Below the pieces are notes generated by a model. The model was not told the origin of the DNA. It saw nothing but the letters and a program-made list of their open reading frames with translations, and made no database searches. The translations under genes were made by a program, and so were the position numbers. A stretch of 64,000 nucleotides of DNA from Phoronis australis (lineage: Eukaryota; Phoronida; Phoronidae): positions 713,973 through 777,972 of the forward strand of contig NMRA01000116.1 of assembly GCA_002633005.1 (NCBI GenBank). The letters are read 5' to 3'. Positions 12,561-25,304 of this stretch are shown here, in pieces (position 1 is the first letter of the stretch; each line of letters begins with the position of its first letter).

Positions 12561-14611
12561 ATTTACGGCGTAACATGGCTTGTTGTGTAGCAGCAAACGA
12601 AGTGGTGGGTTATTACATTTCAAACACATCTGTTCATACATTAGTAAACAGCAAATGGATAACTACAATGATTTTATTCGATTCCAATGATTTGTCCGAT
12701 TTTTCTATGAAAACAAATTCGTGATCAACCTAGAAACTCACTCTTTCAGGGATTTCAGATTGTCCATTCGAAATGCCGAGCACACTGCACGGGTTATGTC
12801 TTTACATGCCCTACAGGAAACATCAATATTAAGATTATCTCGAGCTTTATTTAATGGCCTCCAACCTAACTCGTATATTGAAAAGAACCAGGTTTTGTCA
12901 ACTAGTAAAAGTATATATATTCTGAAAAAAAAAGTCCAGGATTTATAAAAATATGTTTTGTATTCATCTGGCATTATTATGACATTAACACCTTTTAAAG
13001 TAATTTTTCATTTTTAAGAAAAGTACATTCATAGGAAAATAACGTCTCTGTGGATTTTAATGAAACCTTTTTAAATGAAAACTTCACCAGTTACCTCAAA
13101 AGCGCTGTTAGGAATGTTTTGTTAGTCTTTTAGTTTTGTTGACAAATCAACTCGCAAAACGTAAGGTATTGTTGTAAAAATAGCAGTCGTATTCGTCGTT
13201 GTCACATTATCCAAACCTAGGCCCTTATATCGAAAATCAGAAAAGCATTTTTGAGATTGATGAATTAATATTAAGTTTGGAAAGTTTCAGCGAAATCCAC
13301 CTGGCTGTTTTCCAGAACTCGTGTTCCTAAGTTCAAATAAGTCAATTTGCGGAAGCCGTGAAAAGGTCGATTAAGTTGGGTTGCGTGAAAATCTCAAGGT
13401 CTTCAGTTAATTATTTTTTAAAACATGTTGTCGGTCAATATAACCTGTACATTCCTGTAACCAGGTTCGCTAATTCAACATTTACTCGAAATGCCAACTG
13501 AATTTCCCCTGCGTAATTAACTTGATTATCACTAAAACGTTACCGTCTCCAGTCCCAAAAGCGAAATCAACTGTTGACCTACTTTGTTGACCTACTTAAG
13601 AGTCAACAGTTCATTGTTACACACACCACACGCAGGAAGACTAGTGATATGAAACCAAGTGCGAAATGGATAACAGAAATCGAGACGGTGGTTAAAGCAC
13701 GTCGTGAGCATGAAATCGGAACAGCGAAATGTCAAGTTACCTATCAAGCTCTTGGGTTATCTGCAGCTATGAATGTGGCTTTACTTAAAGAAGTTCTTGC
13801 GTGCAATCCATACATAGGACAGGCAACTGAGAAATGATTGTGACGTTTAAGGATATTTCAAACCATATTCACAAAAATTGGCCATATTTCAAATATGTCT
13901 AGCGAAACATTTGTCTTCATCCTCCTGAGGGAGTTGTGCGTCGGCATGCATACGACCGTAGAGAACTAAAATGGATTTTTTACTGATATGATTTGTGTTG
14001 CTAAATGTTTAACATGCTTAATTTACATGATAGAACGTTATCCCGGGGGAATGTTCCAAGAAACTGGCTTAAGTTCATTTTTGACTTAAGTTTAACATTT
14101 GTCTTGGATCGGGCCCCAGGTCTATAAGTTGGCCGATCACGGCGTGCTATTGTGTGAGCAGAACTTGGTCTCAACGAATAACGAACTGCATCAGTTCAAT
14201 ATTTGCTTACCTCAAAAACAGTTGTCATCTGAGTAACAACCAAGTTGAGACCAATTACATAGCTGAAAGTGGTCGAAATTAGAAGTTTGCTTCATGGGAA
14301 GAGCGTGGGTTTATGTATGCTTTGATGAATGGAGATTAGGTATATTAATATTGGGACTTGTAATGACACTTCACTCAATATTTGTACGTCGAGCAAATCA
14401 AGTCATTTGATATTGAAAAGTACACGTGGCTTGTGAAAAATAAATTCGTGAACGGAAAGGCTTATTCCTCTAAGTACAATAAAATATATATTTGGAGTTT
14501 GAGAATGAGATCTGAGATTAGAGCCTGGGTGAAAGTGAGTTGGTCAGTTTTTACGAAAAACGCCGCAAATCTGGATTTCGCCACAAAATTACAAACATAA
14601 TTTCTTTTCAG

Positions 14612-14670
14612 GTATATCACTTTAGTTTGTTGCTGCAACTTTGAGTAAAGAGAATCAACCAAGGACAGTC
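14612..14670 (+). other. Probable 5' UTR exon part of the fucosyltransferase
   Basis: A good acceptor (TTTCTTTTCAG) ends at 14611, 59 bases before the start ATG at 14671. The stretch between contains a TGA (14642-14644) in another frame and no ATG. This suggests that the first coding exon begins with a short leader spliced to an upstream non-coding exon. This is inference from the splice site alone. Confidence 0.35.
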
Positions 14671-17600
14671 ATGGGCGCAGATGCAAAATTTGTCTTTCTA
14701 GTAATATCGGTTTCCGTCGCAATAACTACGATGTACATCATCATACGAAGTAACCAACTGGGAACTGTTAAAAGTAAGTTTAACATACATTTATGATTAG
14801 AAGCTGAGGAATCTGCTCTGCATATAGTTCACAATAATAAGAATACAACGAAGCTAATGGGCCCTGGCGAAAAAATATAGACATCTGGTTTAAAAGTAAT
14901 GTATTATACCAAAAAACAATGTTTTTGTACGCCCACATGTTACATATTGGCTCATTATGCCGCATCTCTGTCTGTCCATCCGTCCCGCGTCCGCTGCTGT
15001 ATCTACAAAACTCCTTAATGTGTATTCATGAAATTTTGGGATGGCATAAGCAAACTTTGGGACGGATCCGACAACCGGTTTGCCCCTAGTGACAATTTTA
15101 TTTTTTTAAGTTTGCCTCTTTATCTTCGGAGTTCCTTTACGGATTTTCATGATATTAGTCAAATAGGAAGATGCCACCGTCACGTTTTAAAATTGATTCG
15201 ACATAATTTGTGCCAAGTAGCGGCCATTTTTGCTATTCTTTACCGCCCCTGTATAGGTCAAAACACCGTTAGAATGATTATGAAAATTGAAATGCATATA
15301 TGTTGCTACTGGAAGGAGGACGACTGACGATGTTTTTTGGAAGGCTCTAACTACAGTAGCTCCTCCTACTGGCATTTTCACTCCATGGCTATATCTCTTA
15401 AACATTCTGCAAGATCTTTGTTAAATTTGCTGAGTGTGTTTACATGAAGGTGACAACGGGTGACGACGACTTTTGGATGGATCCGACTATCGCTGTGCCC
15501 CCACCGTCAGTTCTACATTTTTACGGTCGTGGCAGGTGTGTTCCTATTGAGGGGAGCATTGCTGGCTTGCTATGAAACACCTACTGATTACTTTAGGTTT
15601 ACTAGCTTTGTTAAATTTAGTTGGAGTATTTACAACTACAACAGACAAAACTCAGGGCCATTGGCGCACAGTTCAGCATAGCTACAAACGGTTTAATCTT
15701 ACCATCAAGTACTCATAATTTCGCTCCTATTTACCAGTCCTTTTTGACTGAAGGATGCTGTATTTTTTGAAACATACATAGAATCTGAACCTAAGAGTGT
15801 CTTGATGTTTCTTTATCTAACAATGCATTATGGTAATAGATATTTCCGTAGGTATGCAAGGACAGGACAATCAAATAAAATTGTATCTCTGTTTCAATTT
15901 CATCTGTGTTACAAACTTTACAAATTCTTTCTGGTCGTGATACATTGTTTATTCTACCCAACTCAATCATGAGATGATGCGTCGAACACCTCAATTTGCT
16001 ATTGCAAATACTTAATTTGAAGGGAAGCTACCATGTAAATACTTTTCACATGTTAACTGAGATTTAATTGAATGGTAAACATTACATTTATCTGTATTTG
16101 CAAGTGAAGACGATCAATTGAAAATTCATGTCCATAAATCTTTGTTAAAAGATATTAAAAAAATCCGTCATTAAAATACAAAAGATATTACAACAACGCA
16201 TGGACAGCTACAGAGGTCAACAAAAATACAAATTGGGGGAAACTGGTTCACCCCCGCCTATCCGCGATCGAGAACGCTCGAAAGGCGATCCAGAACGATA
16301 TTTGGCGCAAGAAGCGAAGTCAGGTAAGGTGAGTAAATTTGATGAATTTTCGTTGTTTTTACTTCCAATGTGAAAACAGTGACATGAGTTCAAGGCGTAC
16401 CACATTGAGAAAGGGCAGGTAGAGGTTTAGGCTAGTGTCTCTTCCAATTATAGGAGAAAAGTTACGTTGACCGCGGCATCGCATGAGCCGAAGGTGATTT
16501 GCATATCATTTTGGCAAATTGCCGATATTTGTGGCTTTAAATCAGTAAATTGACCATAGAGTTATGAAGAAATGATGTGTGAAAATATAACGCAACGCTT
16601 GTTTTTTGTAGTTTTGTCAGGATATCTGATTTTTCGACGCTTTTCTGTTGAAAGATGCGATCGAGAACGTAACGATAAGCGATCGGGAAGGCAAATTTGT
16701 TTTGCATCGTGGTGTGTCTAACAGTAATGAACTTTTCACTTATAAAACGTAAAAAAGGTTACAAAATAAGCGTGGTGCAATGAATTAATCACATTTTGCG
16801 TCATTACTGTGTTACTTTCGTATCAAAACTGAACAACAACATAGCACATTTCCATGCCTTGAGCACTGAATGTACATCACGCATAATTTTAGTTTCACAA
16901 ACGAATTTATTTTCATTTCAGGAAACGAGTTCACTTTATTGTGAGACGAGCTTCAACGAACATGTTACCCACGACGTAAAGGTACACCCTACCAGGGTTT
17001 TAAAATACAGACATCTACTTTTTGACGAAACCACTGAGAACAAGGGGTTCAAAACTGAAGACTGACCCAGGAGTTGTTCCATGTGGCCTGTCAGCCAGGG
17101 GTAAACAAATTGTTGCAGCAGATGAAAGCGAGTGTAGAATCTTCTTGTAAAATTATGACAGCAAAAGGAAAAAAACAAATAGCCAGTGAAGTCTAAGAAT
17201 GATGTTGAGCTTGCCCATGGGGAGTGCGGCAACACTTAACGAGATGATTCAACGATTCCACTCATAAACGTCTGGGATCTAAAAATTGGCCAGAAGTTGT
17301 GTAAACTGATGTGCTGATAAAACTGGTGGGATTTTACTTGATGCTTTACTGATAACATCGATACACAGATGAACAGATTGACTTGTGGCACCCGTGTGGC
17401 TTGAATGTACGTTGTGTTTGACTCTTCTGTTTTATAGTCTTGGTCCTAAGTTCATCTGCATCATCAATTCATAATCTTCAGTTTAATGTGACATTGAAAA
17501 AGATTGAGACGGTTATAGTACACGTACTATGTTGTGATTTTCTTAAAACGTAGTCAACATGTTGTCATGAACGTCACTTCAACTACACACTGTAGTGATT

Positions 17601-20600
17601 TACACAGGAAATCAACAACAATATTGCAGTATTTCTATTATGATATTTATCTTTTATCACACATATCTCAAAATTGGTCTTACAAAAATATATAAAATAT
17701 TGCTTTAGGGAAATCAACATTACAAATCCATTGGAACATTTCCCACGAATTACTTTTGGAATCTCGGTTATCTGGGTGCAGAGTCGACGTCATAACATGT
17801 TGGGCACACCCATGTATGCTCAGTCCTCCAACTCAGAAGCTCACGCAGAACACCTTGACTAATTGTTCCAGTAAGGTGCTGATTCTGGATTTCCCTCCAC
17901 ATTCCTCTTATTGTAGTTTTTGATGCGGTTCCCTTGTCTACACCGAACTGTCGCAATCTTTCAACTGTTTCCCCAGTTTCCTCCTCCCTCTTCTCATCCA
18001 GAGCAGTAAGCACCTCTGCTTCACCCATCTCCAAGGGTCCACCCATATTGCCCACTCCCGCAAGTTTGTCAGCCCTTTCGCTACCGACAACTCCTGCATG
18101 AACCGGTGAAAAAATCCAGACAAAGGATTCCAGGTAGCTTTGCCAAATGAACTGCATCCATGTGGGTTTTAGGAGGCCCTGCTGTATTTTGCGCAGCATG
18201 CTTTGTTAGTCTGTCACAATGACCGCCCCTGTGAATTGTTGCAAGCCAACTTAGTGCAGCACTGGCGGCATCTTCTTCCATGCGCATACTAAATGTTGCG
18301 TTTCTTTATGCCTGACTTTTCTCGGATATTACCCTCCAATTCACTCTTGCACAGAAGGCCCAGCTGGATCTTACCCCTCTAATAACAGAGCTGTCTGTAA
18401 AGATAACAGCGTCATCGTCCTTGGTGTTTTCCCATATCAAAGCCTCGAGTTCTACGTTGACTGCCACTGGTGCCTGCTCCCTGCATTCTCTCCCGAGGGT
18501 TATCACGGTATCGGTGTACTTTTCTCTTCTGTTGTAACACTCTCCCACTCTGTCCCCATTCTGATATTTTCTAGTTCACAAACTGTGCTTGTAGTTTCTT
18601 CAGCTGCTGCCAGCCAATAATTCCCTCTTTTGATTCTTCCACCCTTAGGTTTCCCCAGTTCCTGGTAGAGGGGGTGCCCTTTTTCACTTGCTACTTTGGA
18701 CATTGCCTTTACTTGTGCCTGCCTGTGGCGCTCTGCAATGCTGGGTAATCCAATCAGGTATCTCATGGCTGCAACTGATGTGTCTTGTGCAACCCAAGAC
18801 GGTCCTCATTCCTTGGTTTTATATTTTCTCAAGCTTGCATTGGAATGTATTAGACTAAATCATCACTGAATCATAGACAATGTACTTAGGACTGATTGAT
18901 AGTATAATAGGCTCTCACTTGAAATCAACAACAATGTCAAAGCAATTTCTACAATAATCAAAGACATATATTTTCTTTTAAAGTACTAATTGGTCAGAAC
19001 AATTGTATGTAAGTATTGCCCAATGACACTTAGTATGGCCATTTAAATCTACCTAAACACTGCAAAAATGTACTGGTTCTGTTAAAGGTCCTTTTGAAAC
19101 AACACAAATACAGAAAGAAACTAGAGGAAAAAAGGCTCAAAACAAAACGTCAAAATACTGTCACATCAGACAACTACCAACCACAAACTCTTTAAATCTG
19201 AATAGCAGTGACTTACCTTCATCACTGGACTTAATGATTTCATTCATGACGTTTCTGCTTGCTATGCATGTAAAAGGAGGCATGCTGTTTGCATGGCATG
19301 CCACATTCACCACAAAAAGGAGTGTCCTCGTGCTGTGACGCAGTGTCGCATCAGGTTCACTCTTTCCGTGAAACATTGATCAAAGATAGGACACTGAATG
19401 GACTTGGTTCCTGAGAACGATGCTTTACGTTGTGTTTTACTATATTGGTAAAAAAACTTTTGACGCATGCAGCGAATCAATCACAGGGCTGGTAAAGGTC
19501 TTGCTTGTTGTAGTGTCACTGGGTTTTATTGCCATGTGGTCAAACTAAGCTGATTTCTTAGTTCCTGAACGAGGCTTCACACACACACTCCTTTGTGACA
19601 TGCAGCAGTTGTACTACTCTTTTTTGAAGACGTGGACGTTAACACACTGAAGGACTCGTCGTGTGGCTACAGTTCAACTGAAAAAAATCAAACCCATTCA
19701 GTTATGTTTGTTGGGCTAATCTCACTTAAAAATCATAGAAAAGCGATGAAATGTAATTAATAATCAACCTATCAACTAATTCAGGCTCCGCAATATTCTA
19801 AAAACATTGACATAATACCCTAACTTGAACGACTTTTCAGGCCAATGCAGAGAAAAAATGTGCGTTCACGATCGCTTTTTTGCGTTCCCGATGGCCGTCT
19901 CACACAAGGACCTGCTTGTATTCTTAAATATCTCAAAATGTTTCACAACTTATAACTAACAAAGGTGTCACCAGGGACGATTAAACTATAGACGTCACAG
20001 GTCTCTTCTTAAGAACCCTGGAATTGCTAAAAACAAGTAGAAATTGTCGGTTTTACGAAGCGTAACGCATTTTACCGAAAGCCATTGCTTTTTGAGCTTT
20101 TTATTTTGAAAAAATAAGGAAAAGCTAAGTATTATTCCAGATCCACCACAAAAGTTACACTTTGACGCTTTTCTGTGGGTAACACTTGTACCAAAGTGGC
20201 CTCTATTTAAGCAGAAAATGACACTTAAACTTACGGCGTATGTTACTGTCGTCAAACATTTTTGGTGCAAGGTCTTGTTCTCGATTAGGCAATGATCATC
20301 GCCTCTGTTGGCCCGAACCTGGTTCGGGCCAACAGAGGCGATGGTCATTGCCTAGTTCTCGATCGCCTACCGGGCGTTCTCGATCGCGGTTGGCCGGGGT
20401 GTGGTTGTGCGCAGCTGAAGGTGAAACGCGGTCGAATTCGACTACTGCACTTCACTCTAGTGGCCATTTTGTCTGGATGCCCTATGTTGTTCAGTTGTCT
20501 GCTTCGTATTTCAAAAGCAGGTGGTCGTAACATAATGAATATAGCGCATCCCTAGGGCATTGTATGCCACTTTTCAACCTGCCATTGCCCCTAGGCGACA

Positions 20601-23600
20601 GGCAGGGTTTTTCAGAATGAAATGTTGGGGAAGAGCATTGCGGATGATATCTAGAGAAGTGATTGACAGATTTTAAAGAAATTAAAAAGATACCAAACCT
20701 ATTAACAGATACTAAAAACGATTTACACGTCCAGCTCTCTGAAACGAACTGATGCTCTGTAACCCTCGACAATCCTCAAATGTTTGGAGGTGTGGAGGAA
20801 AAGCGCTTCACGTAACCACCTGGCCGAACCCGGCCAACTTCGGCCGAGTGGTATTTGCGTAAATGATAGGATCGAGCAGACGATTAGAGGAGGCTTTAAT
20901 CATGGGCGGCGCACCAAAGGGGGATGCGGGGACTATAGCCCCACTTTTTTCAGTGCTGCGCCGCCCATGGTCTATTAGCGGTGCATCACAGGTGGCTGGG
21001 GGCTTTAGCCTCCCCACTTTTTTCAGTGCTGCGCCGCGTCCATGTTTATGTTACTCATGGGCTTTGAACACACGTGGTGGTTACACCGTAGGGTATCAAG
21101 GGAGTCTAGAAGTAAATGTATGTGCCTAGCTAAGCTATATAGCAGTGAGAGAGCTCCCAAAAGTAGTGCGATGTGAATGCCTTAAAATCGACTAAGAAAC
21201 AAAACAGCAGAAAGTAGGTTTGTTATCCGATATTGCTTCCTAGCATAGTACGGTAAAGGGCAGGCGTTTTCAAATTTGGAACTGAAAGTGTTCGTAAAAT
21301 ACAGGTATGTTTTTCATCCAGTGTCCATTGCAATTGTATATTGGTGGATTGACATACATGCATGTACACGTGGGTGCGTTTTCGTCCTTTTAAATTCAGT
21401 GGAAGCCGGCGGTAAGTTAACATAGGCAGCCCTCCGTCGTTGCTCAAAAACCAGAATTTAACTATAACTGTTTTTCTTGCACCGGCTGAGAAAATACCAC
21501 CGAGCATGTTCACATTTTTGGGGAAAAGTAGGCCGAAACCCAATAAAAACGTTGGTTATGAAAATAGACTTCTCTTGTCAATAGTGTCAATGGTGCACAG
21601 CCTCACAGACTTCATACGAGCAGTTAGCTTGTTGGAAAAGATTTCCAAGGTTAGATGCCGCTACTCTAAAGGTCCACCGTAGGCCTACTCCGAAGGTTTG
21701 CCACCTTCGAAAGTTCACTACTTCGAATGTCCACAATTCTAAAACCAGAACACCGACAGTTATTTTTTCTTAATTATAAGCACAGCCCCAGGAGTCGCTT
21801 TCGTATTATATCCAGGTTCTAATTCACACCCTTGCACTCAGAGAAGTGGGAGACGCCGTTGTGCAATGCTCGATTTTCAGCCAGTGATGAGCCAGGATTC
21901 GAACCCAGGTCGGCTCAAACAGGAGTCCTGGACACAAACCACTCCACTGAGCCACACAATTGATTACTCTGATTGTCTGCTAATGAGTAGTAACAGACAT
22001 GAATAAAGTATTGTATTTGTGTCCATTTCTCATTTAATAGGTGTGCAAAAGTTGAATAGTTCTTGATGCATTGATTACATTGTTTACAAATGAGCTTAGT
22101 TCCAATTACTGCCAATGGTGATTCTTGAATCTAACACTCATTATCAAGCATGGACAACATCTGGGGCACGGCGTTCAGCGGTTTTAAATTTAAGACTGAA
22201 GGGTCTCTCTGACTTTGTGAAGACTGGCAGAAACAGGATAGCCTGCTAACTACATTTAATTTCAAAGGTGTGCGTGGTTCCGGTGTGTGAGGTTCACGCG
22301 GAGCGGCCCTAAACCTTTCAATCTCGCTTTGAAATGATGCGACCTTGACATGGATTTGATTAATGTATCGTGGTTGATAATTCATCAACATTCCCACTCC
22401 ATATTTTTGAAATGCAATAACGTTCTCATTTTTCCGTGTTCGTAAGACATGCGGGCATTTTCGCATGCGCATGAAATCCAAACAAAGTATTTTAGTACCC
22501 TGGCGTTGTTTTAGGTATAGGTACACCATTCAGTGTATCTAATAGCCGTAGTATCATTCATTTTGCATGTAAAAGTGTGCAAATTACACATGGGTTGAAA
22601 AAGTTAGATCTTCGTAGTAGTGAACCTTCGAAGTAGTAAACCTTCGCAATGGCGAACCGAATGGTGAGTAGTAGGCTGCTCCCGATTCCAACGTCCCGTA
22701 AGCAACTCAGTAACACTCAAAAATATAACTAGATAAAAAATTTCGTCAAGTTATTCTCCGACTAAATATTTCTGGAACTCATTTAAGCATGCATGATTTG
22801 AAAATTTGGCAGGAAGTAACGCGAGAACGTTTGGATCACGTTACATCCAAATTGAGTACCGTGATTTGCGAGCACCTGTCACGTCATCCTCATCTCTGTC
22901 TGGTATTACTAATTCCGTCTCATCCGAAAAACACAGAGCTGAGAGTCATCGTTATGTATACAAATTTCCCTTCCCCCTGATTAAGATGCGTCAATTGAGG
23001 AACTTAATGAAAACTCCACAGTGTCGACGTTTGCAAAATAAAAAAGGTCCACCGTTCAAGAAATTCGAACCACTTCCCCTTCGCAATGCTGGCAACGGGC
23101 CTGGAATTTTTAGTATTTTCAGGAAAAGAAAATTGCGTGTGGTATCTAGATGAGCAATTGATAGATTGCAATAAAATTTAAACATAAGAGGTATGTGACG
23201 AAAGTGTGCGTTACCCGTCTATGTTCGAGTGGATGTGACTGTCACAGCACCTCTGAGGGACAGTTATAATTTGTAAATGTTGGCAGCTACCAGTTTTGAG
23301 CAGAAATCAATAAGTATGTAATGCATTTTGTGTCCATATTTGTATATAACAAACCTCATGACCTCATGATTGTTCTTTACGAAAAGAAGTTAAATAGACG
23401 TGCTAATTCTTGTGTTGCAAATGTTGAAAACTTTAATTTTTAAACCTTTTAATTTGATGTTACTTTTAAGAGGTGAGGTACAAACACTTTTTTTGTCAAG
23501 TTTGACTTTTGAAGCTACACCTTTGATTAGGTTGTCGTCTGCTTGTACCTTTCACGAAACTGATTACATCCCTAGAAAGATTCTGTTCCCCTTGCACTGT

Positions 23601-24936
23601 GGAAGTATATTTTTAACGCTTTATGTTGCTCTTGTTCGTCTTAATATTGTTCGCATTCCACAAAAAGCCGAGGGCATTTGTCTTCAAAACAAAAAGGTTT
23701 TGTATATGGAGACAATATTTAAAGAAACTTCGCCTTCTTCAATTTATTTGGCTTTTGTTCTAACTATTAGACCTTGCAATTTCGCCTTCCGCCATGTTGA
23801 GAATTGTACACGTTTATCTGCAATGTTGCTTTAACCAAGAATTACACATTTGGCTAAATTGTCCATTCATGAGAAGTTATTCCGTTCTTTTAAAATAAAC
23901 GTTTTATCTAGTTTCAGAAGTCGTTTATCAGCAAATACTGAATACGTCAGTGGAACCCAAAAGACAACCGAAGCCACCGGTGATTCTGTTCTGGACAAAC
24001 TTTTTTTCGGATACTGAGTGGGGCATAGGCGTGGGTAAAAACAAATATGTACCCGTGTGCAACGTGACATGTGAAATTACAAATGTGAAATCCCGCTTTA
24101 GTGAAAGCAAGGCAATTTTAATACACCCAAGAAATCCGGTTTCACCTTTACCGAAAGCTCGACAACCATGGCAGTTTGTCATATTCTTTTTATTGGAATC
24201 GCCAATTCACACTCCTAACCTAAATCGTTTCGCCGGCATGTTCAACTATACGATGACCTATCGCCAAGATTCAGACATTCTGATGCCTTACGGAAGATTC
24301 TACAGGAGACACAAGCCAAGCACGCCAATAACAGCACACAATTCATTCAGGAAAAGGACAAAAGAGATTCTTTGGATTGTTAGCAATTGCAGCCCACCAA
24401 GTCGCCGACAAGATGTCGTTGCGCAACTTAAAAAATATTTAAAAGTGGATGTTTTTGGTGGTTGCGGTAGTGCGCGGTGTAGCAAAGACTGCGAAAAAAT
24501 TGCGAGGGAATATAAATTTTACTTAGCCTTTGAGAACAGCCTTTGTGACGGTTATGTCACTGAAAAACTTTTCAAGGCTTACGGACCTCTTGGTTTAATA
24601 CCAATTGTTTATGGAGGCGCCAACTACAGTGAGATACTACCTCCTAATAGTTATATAAATGTGGCTGACTACGCATCGATAGAAGACTTAGCTCGCTATA
24701 TCCGTAAGGTTTCGGTTAACGAAACGCTGTTTAACAGCTACTTTGACTGGAAAGAGAAACATTATGTCAGTGACCTGAATGAAAACATTTACAAGACAGC
24801 TTTTTGTACTCTGTGCAACAAAATTCACCAAGGGAGTCTTAAGCCGAAAACGTATGAAAACCTTCAGAACTGGTGGATTTCTGGCAGGTGTAGAAGTCCG
24901 AAACAACAGTTTCCACAGCTGAAGATGTTTAACTAG
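14671..24936 (+). CDS. Alpha-1,3-fucosyltransferase (GT10 family), two coding exons
   Basis: This type II Golgi enzyme transfers fucose from GDP-fucose to GlcNAc-containing glycans. Exon 1 (14671-14773) starts at ATG and encodes 34 residues: a short cytosolic tail and a hydrophobic signal anchor (about residues 7-26), followed by GTAAGT. Exon 2 (23918-24936) follows a TTTCAG acceptor. Exon 1 leaves one base and exon 2 supplies two, so the phase matches, giving 373 residues. The exon 2 frame contains ILFW (57-60), LLESP, NYTMTYRQDSD (about 144-154), WIVSNC, FYLAFENSLC and YVTEKLF (about 235-253) and a VYGGANY/PNSYI segment, the GT10 donor-binding signature in its usual order. The size is normal for animal enzymes. 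The homologous frame in exon 2 lacks an ATG at its upstream edge, so exon 2 is not a stand-alone gene. Subfamily specificity cannot be assigned. An extra stem exon in the 9.1 kb intron is possible but not needed. Confidence 0.88.
15000..15530. repeat. Imperfect dispersed or tandem repeat in the fucosyltransferase intron
   Basis: GGGACGGATCCGACAACCGG with TTTGCCCC (about 15059-15088) and TGGATGGATCCGACTATCGC with TGTGCCCC (about 15475-15503) are related, with similar text after them. It looks like an old repeat; no coding frame survives. Confidence 0.35.
16220..16700. repeat. GCGATCGAGAACG-rich repeat block
   Basis: CGCGATCGAGAACGCTCG (16262 region) and GCGATCGAGAACGTAACG (about 16658) recur, and related words (TTCTCGATCG, CACGATCGC) appear at 19866 and 20270-20390. 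The block lies in the fucosyltransferase intron together with the palindrome at 20288. It is probably one dispersed element cut into pieces; I see no coding frame. Confidence 0.4.
17768..18775 (-). pseudogene. Decayed non-LTR retrotransposon, ORF2 C-terminal part with RNase H
   Basis: Three minus-strand frames in succession match the end of a jockey/I-type ORF2. First RYLIGLPSIAERHR...GNYWLAAAEETTSTVCELENIR (after the RT domain), then the RNase H opening VIFTDSSVIRGVRSSWAF, MRMEEDAASAALSWL, VTD-stop-QSMLRKIQQG, and PVHAGVVGSERADKLAG near its end. The RNase H acidic positions are still visible. Frame changes between segments and the TAA after VTD show that it is dead. It sits antisense in the fucosyltransferase intron. 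Confidence 0.8.
20288..20352. repeat. 65-bp near-perfect palindrome
   Basis: Arms of 32 bases (20288-20319 and 20321-20352) surround a single central base. The core CTGTTGGCCCGAACC / GGTTCGGGCCAACAG is exact, with one mismatch in the outer arm (ATGATCATCG versus CGATGGTCAT). GATCGAGAAC words lie just outside. It can extrude as a cruciform or fold as a hairpin RNA. Confidence 0.85.
20890..21036. repeat. Two more hairpin-repeat units with inverted GGGCGGCGCA arms
   Basis: A first unit is enclosed by ATGGGCGGCGCA and its exact inverse TGCGCCGCCCAT. Inside are ATAGCCCC and CACTTTTTTCAGTGC. A second unit (about 20995-21036) repeats GGGCTTTAGCC and CCCCACTTTTTTCAGTGCTG. The T-run after a GC stem resembles a Pol III stop or a small folded repeat. 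Confidence 0.55.
21889..21957 (-). repeat. tRNA-like sequence with good A and B boxes
   Basis: Minus strand: GTGTGGCTCAGTGGAGTGG (A box) and ACCTGGGTTCGAATCCTGG (B box, T arm pairs CTGG/CCAG). The ends do not form a standard acceptor stem. Most likely a SINE or tRNA pseudogene. Confidence 0.5.
22813..23153 (+). CDS. Candidate terminal exon of an unidentified gene
   Basis: After an acceptor (TTTGGCAG, ending 22812) one frame stays open for 113 codons to TGA at 23151-23153, and AATAAA follows at 23170-23175. The product is basic and serine-rich (TSSSSLSGITNSVSS, then KKFEPLPLRNAGNG and FRKRKLRVV) with no domain I recognise. The start phase would also accept splicing from the signal-anchor exon at 14671-14773, which would give a short alternative protein. 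Overlapping frames are open too, so the call is weak. Confidence 0.25.
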
Positions 24937-25097
24937 CCTGACGTAAGCCCTGTTTGTGTCTTTGAGGTAACAAGTGAAGTTTTCATTTGAAAAGCGTTTC
25001 ATTATAATGAACCGATGCGTTATTTTGTTATGAATGCATCTTTCTTAAAAATGAAAAATTGACTGAAAAGTGTGTTAACGTAATAATAATAATAGTA

Positions 25098-25103
25098 AAT
25101 AAA
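25098..25103 (+). terminator. Poly(A) signal AATAAA, fucosyltransferase
   Basis: A canonical AATAAA lies about 160 bases after the TAG stop of the fucosyltransferase, in an AT-rich run. It is the first canonical hexamer downstream of the stop that I saw. Confidence 0.45.
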
Positions 25104-25304
25104 TATAAAGCCTGTTATTATATCTCCTGATCTTTTTTATTTCAGAAAATATATACTTTTACTACTTGACAAAGCCTAGTTTTTTGATGTACGAGTTTTA
25201 ATAGTGGCTACCGTTAAGTAAGGTTTGAGATAACCTAAAACCTTTCGCGACCATTTATTAATCACCTTCGTCCTGTTTATATCACCTTGGCGTCTTATCT
25301 TCCG

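Larger units (their letters stand above)
9010..14600. other. Region without a supported gene
   Basis: Apart from the repeats listed at 9975-10170, 10990-11120 and 12320-12560 I see only short AT-rich frames without splice sites or motifs. A 62-codon frame from the ATG at 13651 (ending CNPYIGQATEK) has a protein-like texture but no recognisable family. Confidence 0.5.

Noticed and set aside
22131-22529. 132-codon minus-strand frame
   Set aside because: No recognisable domain or splice context; likely chance.
23400-23834. 144-codon open frame before fucosyltransferase exon 2
   Set aside because: No motif, rich in Leu/Ile/Phe codons expected from AT-rich DNA, and no splice or promoter signals that fit.
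23950-24936. Single-exon fucosyltransferase starting at 23950
   Set aside because: That position is GTG, and the homologous frame continues upstream to a splice acceptor at 23917.
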